Shown here piece after piece: positions 58,384 through 64,000 of a stretch of 64,000 nt of DNA. The position numbers and the translations under genes are program-made. Source of the DNA: Arthrobacter sp. NicSoilC5 (GTDB taxonomy: Bacteria > Actinomycetota > Actinomycetes > Actinomycetales > Micrococcaceae); contig NZ_AP024660.1 of the NCBI RefSeq assembly GCF_019977395.1, positions 4,402,001 through 4,466,000 of the forward strand, read 5' to 3'. The notes below the pieces were generated by a model that did not search any database, was not told the origin of the DNA, and was given only the letters and a program-made list of their open reading frames with translations. The stretch's first letter is position 1; each line of letters starts with the position of its first letter.

Positions 58384-58764
58384 ATGCGCAAAACCTTCGG
58401 CAGCGGATCCGTCTGGGAACAGACCCTCGGCTATTCCCGCGCCGTCCAGGTGGACAACACCCTCTACATCTCTGCCACCGCGGCCAGCGGCGACGAAGGA
58501 GTGGTGGGGGATGACTTCTACACCCAGACCCAGTACATCCTGCAGAAACTCGGCAAGGTCCTGGCTGAGGCCGGCTTCGGCTATGGGGACGTGGTGCAGT
58601 CCAAGCTGTACCTGACGGACATCAGCAAGTGGGAAGAGGCCGGCCGGGCCCACGGCGAGGTGTTCGGCGAGATCCGTCCCACCCTCTCCCTGGTCCACGT
58701 GCTCCCGTTCCTGGACCCGAAGATGCTCGTCGAGATCGAACTGGTCGCGCAGAAGAGCGAGTAA
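58384..58764 (+). CDS. Rid/YjgF family protein without the RidA catalytic Arg
   Basis: 126 residues from ATG 58384 with GAAAGG 8 bp upstream. The fold signature is clear: YSRAVQVDNTLYISATAAS and the C-terminal MLVEIELVAQK. In RidA imine deaminases the sequence PARS carries the substrate-binding Arg; here the aligned stretch is PTLS, so that Arg is replaced by Leu. It thus probably belongs to a Rid subfamily without enamine/imine deaminase activity, and its role is unknown. It is convergent with the response regulator gene, with only 10 bp between the stops. Confidence 0.83.
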   Translation: MRKTFGSGSVWEQTLGYSRAVQVDNTLYISATAASGDEGVVGDDFYTQTQYILQKLGKVLAEAGFGYGDVVQSKLYLTDISKWEEAGRAHGEVFGEIRPTLSLVHVLPFLDPKMLVEIELVAQKSE

Positions 58765-58774
58765 GTTTCCGGCC

Positions 58775-59437
58775 CTACCGTGCCGGCAGGCCGTAGCGGT
58801 GCTCGGGCCTGCCGGTGGTGCCGTAGCGGAGCTGGATGTCCACTGCGCCGTCGTCCGCCAGCGAGGACAGGTACCGCTGGGCGGTGGCGCGGGAAACGCC
58901 CACCCGGGCGGCCACCTCGGCGGCAGAGTACTGCTCGCCGGGGTCCAGCGATTCCAGTACCGCGGCCTCCGTCGCGGAGCGTGGTTTCGACGACGGCGTG
59001 ACGTCCCCCGGAATCAGCGCGCGTTTGGCGCGCTCCACGGCGTCCTGGTCCAGTGCCCCGGGCTGGCCCAGGAGGCGCCGGTACCGGGCATAGGAACGCA
59101 GCTGCTGGGACAGTGACTCCGCCGTGAAGGGCTTGAGCAGGTATCCCAGTGCGCCGCGGCGGAACGCGACCCGGACCGACGCGGGATCAGACGCGGCGCT
59201 GAGGATGATCGTGTCCACATCCAGCTGCTGCAGCAGGTCCAGGCCGGAGGCGTCCGGAAGGTACACGTCCAGCAGCACCAGGTCCGGCCGCAGGCTGTGG
59301 ATCGCCTGCAGGGCCAGCGACGCCGTTCCGACGGGGGCCAGCGCCAGGAACCCCGCCACCGAATCCACGTAGGCGGCGTGCAGCTTGGCCACGTGGAAGT
59401 CGTCGTCCACGATCAGGACCCGAAAATCGTCAGCCAT
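58775..59437 (-). CDS. Response regulator of citrate/dicarboxylate two-component system (CitB/DcuR type)
   Basis: 220 residues from ATG 59437, which overlaps the kinase stop by 8 bp; upstream codons of the frame are Arg/Pro-rich and are left out. The receiver has Asp11-Asp13, phosphorylation Asp57 (LLDVYLPDASG) and the conserved Lys in LLKPF. The C-terminal DNA-binding domain is a winged helix (YSAAEVAARVGVSRATAQRYL), typical of CitB/DcuR regulators. It likely activates the citrate transporter gene divergent to the kinase. Confidence 0.88.
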   Translation of the reverse strand: MADDFRVLIVDDDFHVAKLHAAYVDSVAGFLALAPVGTASLALQAIHSLRPDLVLLDVYLPDASGLDLLQQLDVDTIILSAASDPASVRVAFRRGALGYLLKPFTAESLSQQLRSYARYRRLLGQPGALDQDAVERAKRALIPGDVTPSSKPRSATEAAVLESLDPGEQYSAAEVAARVGVSRATAQRYLSSLADDGAVDIQLRYGTTGRPEHRYGLPAR

Positions 59438-61184
59438 TCGTTTCCTTTCCGGCTTCCCCCGTGGTCTTCGCGGCAGGGCTCCCTGCCGTCGTGTGCGGAA
59501 GGGTGGCCATGAACACGGCGCCCGGCCCACCCCTGGCGCCGCGGTCCAGCACCTTCACATCGCCGCCCCGGCGCCGTGCCAGCTGGCGGGCCAGCGCCAG
59601 CCCGAAGCCCTGGCCGCCGCCGGCGCGGACCGGGCCGGAAGCGGTGGTGAAACCTTCGGCAAACACGGCCTCCGTGTCGGTGCCTTCTGCCAGCCCGTCA
59701 CCGGAGTCCGCCACCACGACGTGCAGCGTGCCGCCGTCGTCGCCCGGCTCATCCAGTACCTCCAGCTCAACCCAGCGGTCCGTAGACGAGCCCGCCACGG
59801 CGGCGTTGACGGCGTTGTCGAGCAGGTTCCCCAGCACCGTGGTCACGTCCTGGGCCTCCGTCACCTGCCCGCGGACCAGGGTCTCCGGCCCGATGCGCAG
59901 TGCGACGCCCCGTTCGTCGGCCTCCACGCCCTTGGCGCCCACGAAGGCCTGCAGGTACGGGTCCTGCAGCAGCTCGGCCTGGTCCACCGGGAACTTCAGC
60001 GGGCCGGTGGCGGCGAGCCCGGCCAGGTAGTCACGCGCTTCCTGGTGCTGCCCGATGCCCAGGAAGCCGGCAAGGGTGTGCAGCTGGTTGGCGAACTCGT
60101 GCCGCTGGGCGCGCAGGGCGGTGGACATGGTCCCCACGGCGTCAAGTTGCCGCGTAAGCTCCTGCAGTTCCGTCCGGTCACGCAGCATGACCACCCAGCC
60201 CAGGTCCTCCCGGCGGTGCAGGGCTTTGCGCGCATTCACCACCAGCACCCGGCCGCCGGCCACCAGCTCGAGAGCATCCTGGTTTGATCCGCCGGTGGCA
60301 ACCGCCGGGCCCGCAACCCCGGTCCCGGGGCGCGTGAGGGACTTCAGCTGTTCCGGGACGGGCGCGTCCTCCCAGCGGGATCCCGACAGGTCCGGCAGTC
60401 CCAGCAGCCGCTGCGCGGCGGCGTTGAAGACGCTGATCCGGCCGTCGGCACTGACGCCGATGACGCCGTCGTCCACGCCCTGCAGTACCGCCACCTGGTC
60501 ATGGACCAGCGTGCTGATCTCTTCCGGTTCCAGGCCCAGGGTGAGGCGCTGCAGGCGCCGGCGCAGCAGGAAGGAGCCCAGGACGCCGGCCAGGAGGGCG
60601 CCCGCGGCGGTCAGTGCCACGGGCCCGATGTCCCGGGCCACGCTCTGGGCCACGGTTTCCATGGAGTAACCCACGCTCACCTCGCCCACCACCGCGCCGG
60701 TGCCGGGTGCGTAGACCGGAACTTTCGCGCCGGCGGACGGGCCGAGTGTTCCGGTGTTCCGGGTGGTGACCTCCTGCCCGGACAACGCCTCGGAGGGGTC
60801 CGTGCTGACCTTCTCACCGAGCCGTTGCGGATCCGGGTGGGCCAGCCGGATGCCCGTTTCGTCCGTGATGACCACGAACAAGGCGCCGGTCCTGGTCCGC
60901 GCCGCCTCGGCGGATGCCTGCAGTGGCCCGGCCAGGAGCTCTGCTGCCGGGGGAGTGCCGGGCTGTCCGCTGATGGCCAGCACATCGGCACGGACCTCCG
61001 GGTCGGAGGCAACGGTCCGGGCCAGCGTCAGGGCCTGGTTCTCCGCATCGCTGCCCACCCGGTCATACGTCAGCCACGCGTGCACGGAGGTGCTCAGCAG
61101 CACCACCAGCAGCACCACGGCCAGCTGCAGCAACAGCGTCTGGGTGGAAAACCGCAGCGGCTGCAGGGGCGCGGAACGCTGCAT
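59430..61184 (-). CDS. Sensor histidine kinase, CitA/DcuS type
   Basis: 584 residues. An N-terminal helix, an extracytoplasmic PAS-like sensor (about 45-190, with ITDETGIRLAHPDPQRLGEKV), a second helix (about 195-220), a cytoplasmic PAS (VDDGVIGVSADGRISVFN) and a kinase core. The phosphorylation His is H362 in RAQRHEFANQLHTLAG, the DcuS/CitA form, and the ATPase keeps NLLDNAVNAA and the Gly boxes. It should sense citrate or a related di-/tricarboxylate outside the cell. It is co-translated with the regulator and divergent from the CitMHS transporter. Confidence 0.9.
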   Translation of the reverse strand: MQRSAPLQPLRFSTQTLLLQLAVVLLVVLLSTSVHAWLTYDRVGSDAENQALTLARTVASDPEVRADVLAISGQPGTPPAAELLAGPLQASAEAARTRTGALFVVITDETGIRLAHPDPQRLGEKVSTDPSEALSGQEVTTRNTGTLGPSAGAKVPVYAPGTGAVVGEVSVGYSMETVAQSVARDIGPVALTAAGALLAGVLGSFLLRRRLQRLTLGLEPEEISTLVHDQVAVLQGVDDGVIGVSADGRISVFNAAAQRLLGLPDLSGSRWEDAPVPEQLKSLTRPGTGVAGPAVATGGSNQDALELVAGGRVLVVNARKALHRREDLGWVVMLRDRTELQELTRQLDAVGTMSTALRAQRHEFANQLHTLAGFLGIGQHQEARDYLAGLAATGPLKFPVDQAELLQDPYLQAFVGAKGVEADERGVALRIGPETLVRGQVTEAQDVTTVLGNLLDNAVNAAVAGSSTDRWVELEVLDEPGDDGGTLHVVVADSGDGLAEGTDTEAVFAEGFTTASGPVRAGGGQGFGLALARQLARRRGGDVKVLDRGARGGPGAVFMATLPHTTAGSPAAKTTGEAGKETNG

Positions 61185-61316
61185 TCATCCTCCTTGACGG
61201 GTGGCGGCGGGCCATGGTTTCGGCGCCTAAGCGCTGTGAGCACAATGAGCAAAATGCTCCCAATAAGCAGTATGCCAATCAATTGAGCCAAAGGCACTGC
61301 CGTGACGGCCGCCACC

Positions 61317-61329
61317 CTACAGTCTGTAG
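61317..61329. promoter_or_regulatory. Perfect palindrome CTACAG-T-CTGTAG in the citrate transporter promoter
   Basis: A 13-bp perfect inverted repeat in the 190-bp divergent region (61185-61374), with TACAGT at 61318-61323 as a possible -10 box and the GTG start 46 bp on. It could be a site for the adjacent CitB-type regulator or another repressor. Further upstream, GAGCA/TGCTC (near 61238-61258) form a looser inverted repeat. Confidence 0.4.
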
Positions 61330-61374
61330 CACGCGTCACACCGCTGTGCCGCTGTTCACAAGAAGGAGCCGGCT

Positions 61375-62856
61375 GTGCTGGTAATACTTGGATTCGCCAT
61401 GATCGCGGTATTCATGGTGCTGATCATGACGAAGAAGTTGACGCCAGTGCTGGCGTTGATCATTGTCCCTACTGTTTTCGGCCTGTTCGCCGGTGCCGGC
61501 CTGGGCATCGGCGACATGGTGATGGACTCCATGAAGTCCATGACCTCCACCGCGGCCCTGCTGATGTTCGCCATCATCTACTTCGGCCTGATGATCGACG
61601 TCGGGCTCTTTGACCCGCTGGTGAAGTTCATCCTCCGCAAGCTGGGCAACGACCCCGCCAAGGTGGTCCTGGGCACCGCCATCCTGGCCGCCGCCGTGTC
61701 CCTGGACGGCGACGGGTCCACCACCTTCATCCTCACCACCGCCGCGATGCTGCCGGTCTACCTGCGCCTCAAGATGAGCCCCGTGGTCCTCACCTGCGTG
61801 GCCGGCCTGGCCAACGGCACCATGAACATCCTGCCCTGGGGCGGCCCCACGGCCCGCGCCGCCACCGCCCTGAAGATCGACGTCAACGACGTCTTCGTCC
61901 CCATGATCCCGTCCCTCGTGGCCGGCCTGGTGGTCGTCTTCGCCTTCTCCTGGCTGCTCGGCCTGCAGGAACGCAACCGCCTCCGCGCCACGGCCCCCGA
62001 GATCTGGGGCGTGCCGGACACTGCGGAAGAGTTCGACGGCGGCACCTCCACAGGTGCCTCAGGCACCGGCGCTTCCCGAACCGGCGCTTTTGGAAGTGGC
62101 CGCCGCAAGGGCGGCAACCCCGGCGGAGCAGCCCCCGCCGGTGGTTCGGTGGCGGTCCTGGACCGCACCGAAACCCTGGTGGACGAGCACGACTCCGCCA
62201 TGGCGGACACCGCGCTCGACCCCAACCGCAGCACCCTGCGCCCCAAGCTGTTCTGGTTCAACCTGGCCCTGACCGTCGCCGTCATGGTGGTGCTCGTCGC
62301 CAACATCATCCCGCTGCCGTTCGTGTTCATGGTGGGCGCCGCAATCGCCCTGCTGGTCAACTTCCCCAAGGTCAAGGACCAGGGCGCCCAGCTGATTGCG
62401 CACGCACCGTCCATCGTCGCCGTGGTCAGCATGGTCATGGCCGCCGCCGTCCTCACCGGCGTCCTCAAGGGCACCGGCATGGTGGAAGCCATGTCCGCGT
62501 GGCTGGTCCAGATCATCCCCACCTCCATGGGCCCGTTCATGGCGGTCATCACCGGTGTGCTCAGCATTCCCATGACGTTCTTCATGAGCAACGACGCATT
62601 CTACTTCGGCGTCCTGCCCGTCCTCAGCGAAACCGCTGCCCACTACGGTGTCGGCGCCGCTGACATGGCCCGTGCCTCCATCACCGGCCAGCCGTTCCAC
62701 CTGCAGAGCCCGCTGGTTCCGGCCATCCTGCTGCTGGTCTCGCTGGCCAAGGTGGACCTGGGCGACCACCACAAAAAGGTCCTGTGGCGCACCGCCGTCA
62801 TCTCCCTGGTAATGCTCGGAGTCGGCATGCTTACCGGAGCCATTGGAATCGGCTAG
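61375..62856 (+). CDS. CitMHS family citrate:proton/divalent cation symporter
   Basis: 493 residues from GTG 61375, with AGAAGGAG 6 bp upstream. About 12 helices; CitMHS landmarks include LDGDGSTTFILTTAAMLP, GTMNILPWGGPTARAA and SNDAFYFGVLPVLSETA. Between the halves is a cytoplasmic loop of about 75 residues rich in Gly/Ala/Ser (around 215-290). The family imports citrate complexed with Mg or Ca. The divergent CitA/CitB-type system almost certainly controls it. Confidence 0.92.
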   Translation: MLVILGFAMIAVFMVLIMTKKLTPVLALIIVPTVFGLFAGAGLGIGDMVMDSMKSMTSTAALLMFAIIYFGLMIDVGLFDPLVKFILRKLGNDPAKVVLGTAILAAAVSLDGDGSTTFILTTAAMLPVYLRLKMSPVVLTCVAGLANGTMNILPWGGPTARAATALKIDVNDVFVPMIPSLVAGLVVVFAFSWLLGLQERNRLRATAPEIWGVPDTAEEFDGGTSTGASGTGASRTGAFGSGRRKGGNPGGAAPAGGSVAVLDRTETLVDEHDSAMADTALDPNRSTLRPKLFWFNLALTVAVMVVLVANIIPLPFVFMVGAAIALLVNFPKVKDQGAQLIAHAPSIVAVVSMVMAAAVLTGVLKGTGMVEAMSAWLVQIIPTSMGPFMAVITGVLSIPMTFFMSNDAFYFGVLPVLSETAAHYGVGAADMARASITGQPFHLQSPLVPAILLLVSLAKVDLGDHHKKVLWRTAVISLVMLGVGMLTGAIGIG

Positions 62857-62905
62857 TCTATAGCTGCCCGTGCTCCTGTCCCCGAGGCAGGCCGGGTATC
62901 GAAGG

Positions 62906-62943
62906 TGCCCGTCTGACGCCCGCTGGGGGATGTCAGACGGGCA
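62906..62943 (+). terminator. Hairpin downstream of the citrate transporter gene
   Basis: Arms TGCCCGTCTGAC (62906-62917) and GTCAGACGGGCA (62932-62943) pair perfectly around a 14-nt loop. Only TTT follows soon after (TCTGCGTTTCC). It lies between the transporter stop and the gatC promoter region, where TAGACT at 62959-62964 is a possible -10. Confidence 0.75.
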
Positions 62944-63001
62944 TCTGCGTTTCCGCACTAGACTGGATCGGAAAACAATTCGAACTTTGCAGGGGAGATC
63001 C

Positions 63002-63298
63002 ATGGCTGCGATCAACCGTGACGACGTCGCGCACCTCGCGCGGCTCGCTCACATCGAGATGAGTGCCGAAGAGCTGGACAGGATGGCCGGCGAACTCGCC
63101 GTCATCGTGGATTCGGTCAAGTCCGTCAGCGAGGCCGCAGGGGACGACGTGCCGGCCACCTCGCACCCCATTCCGCTGACCAACGTGTTCCGCGACGACG
63201 TCGTAGGCCACACCTTCACGGCGGAACAGGCACTCTCCGGCGCCCCGGACTCCGACGACAACCGTTTCAAGGTTCCGGCCATCCTGGATGAGGCATAG
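63002..63298 (+). CDS. gatC: Aspartyl/glutamyl-tRNA(Asn/Gln) amidotransferase subunit C
   Basis: 98 residues from ATG 63002, with AGGGGAGA 5 bp upstream. The whole length fits Gat[20 protein letters not shown] at the start, [18 protein letters not shown] in the middle and the ending [10 protein letters not shown]. GatC stabilises the GatCAB complex that converts Glu-tRNA(Gln) or Asp-tRNA(Asn) to the amidated form. The next gene starts 2 bp after its stop. Confidence 0.96.
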   Translation: MAAINRDDVAHLARLAHIEMSAEELDRMAGELAVIVDSVKSVSEAAGDDVPATSHPIPLTNVFRDDVVGHTFTAEQALSGAPDSDDNRFKVPAILDEA

Positions 63299-63300
63299 AC

Positions 63301-64000
63301 ATGACTGACAAGAACACCAGCGCCGGCACCCTGATCCGGCTGTCCGCCGCACAGCTTGCCGAGAAACTGCGCGCCGGCGAAGTCACCGCCGTCGAAGCCA
63401 CCCAGGCCCACCTGGACCGCATTGCCGCCGTCGACGGGAAAGTCAACGCCTTCCTGCACGTCAACGCGGAAGAAGCGCTCGCCGTCGCCGCCGAGGTGGA
63501 CGCCATCCGCGCCGCCGGCGGAGCGGAAGCAGAAGCACTGCACTACCTGGCCGGCGTCCCCATCGCCGTCAAGGACCTGATCGTCACCATCGGCCAGCCC
63601 ACCACCGCCGGCTCGAAGATCCTCGAAGGCTGGCACAGCCCGTACGACGCCACCGTCGTCGAACGCCTTCGCGCCGCAAAGATGCCCATCCTGGGCAAGA
63701 CCAACCTGGACGAGTTCGCCATGGGCTCCTCCACGGAGCACTCCGCCTACGGCCCCACCCGCAACCCCTGGGACCTGGACCGGATCCCCGGCGGCTCGGG
63801 TGGTGGCTCCGCTGCCGCCGTCGCCGCCTTCGAGGCGCCCCTGGCCCTGGGCACGGACACCGGCGGCTCCATCCGCCAGCCCGGCGCCGTCACCGGAACC
63901 GTTGGTGTGAAGCCCACCTACGGCAGCGTCTCCCGCTACGGCGCCATCGCCATGGCGTCCTCCCTGGACCAGATCGGCCCCGTCACCCGCACCGTGCTGG
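63301..64000 (+). CDS. gatA: Aspartyl/glutamyl-tRNA(Asn/Gln) amidotransferase subunit A (3' end outside window)
   Basis: 233 residues are seen from ATG 63301 before the window ends. The amidase signature is present: catalytic Lys in GVPIAVKDL, the [13 protein letters not shown] loop with the bridging Ser, and nucleophile Ser in DTGGSIRQP. GatA frees ammonia from glutamine or asparagine and channels it to GatB. It is co-transcribed with gatC at a 2-bp gap. Confidence 0.96.
   Translation, partial: MTDKNTSAGTLIRLSAAQLAEKLRAGEVTAVEATQAHLDRIAAVDGKVNAFLHVNAEEALAVAAEVDAIRAAGGAEAEALHYLAGVPIAVKDLIVTIGQPTTAGSKILEGWHSPYDATVVERLRAAKMPILGKTNLDEFAMGSSTEHSAYGPTRNPWDLDRIPGGSGGGSAAAVAAFEAPLALGTDTGGSIRQPGAVTGTVGVKPTYGSVSRYGAIAMASSLDQIGPVTRTVL

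Noticed and set aside
61235..61260. CRP-type TGTGA-N6-TCACA site in the citrate divergent region
   Set aside because: CTGTGAGCACAA has only one good half, and the GTCACACCGCTGTGCC stretch near 61335 is inverted the wrong way for a CRP site.

Overview
The window is high-GC actinobacterial DNA. The gene set and order (acyl-CoA carboxylase with an epsilon subunit, GatC/GatA, an Rv1264-like adenylate cyclase, several apparently leaderless genes) point to Micrococcaceae, most likely an Arthrobacter or Pseudarthrobacter chromosome. That placement is inference from protein style and composition. I see no rRNA, tRNA, CRISPR array, insertion sequence or prophage gene.

Layout. 1-4.7 kb (minus): nitrate assimilation, with a flavoprotein cut by the window edge, the molybdenum nitrate reductase and a NarK-type transporter. 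4.9-6.4 kb: an MHS-family transporter behind a perfect operator-like palindrome. 6.4-10.3 kb (minus): a glutamine amidotransferase-like protein, an NTF2-like protein, the biotin-carrying subunit of an acyl-CoA carboxylase, and Maf. 10.3-13.5 kb (minus): an MMPL exporter and its TetR-type regulator. 13.7-16.8 kb: a small secreted protein, a DAACS symporter and a PAP2 phosphatase. 17-20.5 kb (minus): DUF885, the carboxylase epsilon subunit and the carboxyltransferase subunit. 20.7-24.4 kb (plus): an HSDL2-like SDR, biotin protein ligase BirA, a PH-domain membrane protein and a class III adenylate cyclase. The carboxylase subunits, which lie on two loci, share an almost identical 15-bp palindrome upstream, and BirA lies close by to biotinylate the complex.

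The centre of the window (24.5-54.5 kb, plus strand) is one large surface and signalling locus. It has two tandem giant Ig/FN3-repeat proteins of about 2050 residues, then MoxR, DUF58, a transglutaminase-like membrane protein that lacks its catalytic Cys, an RDD-FHA protein, a PP2C phosphatase, a second FHA protein, a Ser/Thr kinase with an extracellular FN3-like domain, a small FHA-like protein, and an EssC/EccC-type FtsK-SpoIIIE ATPase with its own ubiquitin-like and FHA domains. Eight of the eleven genes are joined to a neighbour by stop/start overlaps of 1-4 bp. It resembles the PFNA cluster described in bifidobacteria, fused to a type VII secretion-like motor but with no WXG100 substrate or other T7SS component visible. 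The two giant genes share a 1061-bp in-frame block, about 94% identical and with codon usage unlike the rest of either gene, so recombination between them could make a chimeric surface protein.

The last 10 kb holds ligA coupled to an inositol-monophosphatase-like gene, a GNAT acetyltransferase, a Rid-family protein without the usual catalytic Arg, a CitA/CitB-type two-component system divergent from a CitMHS citrate transporter, and gatC-gatA, the latter cut by the window end.
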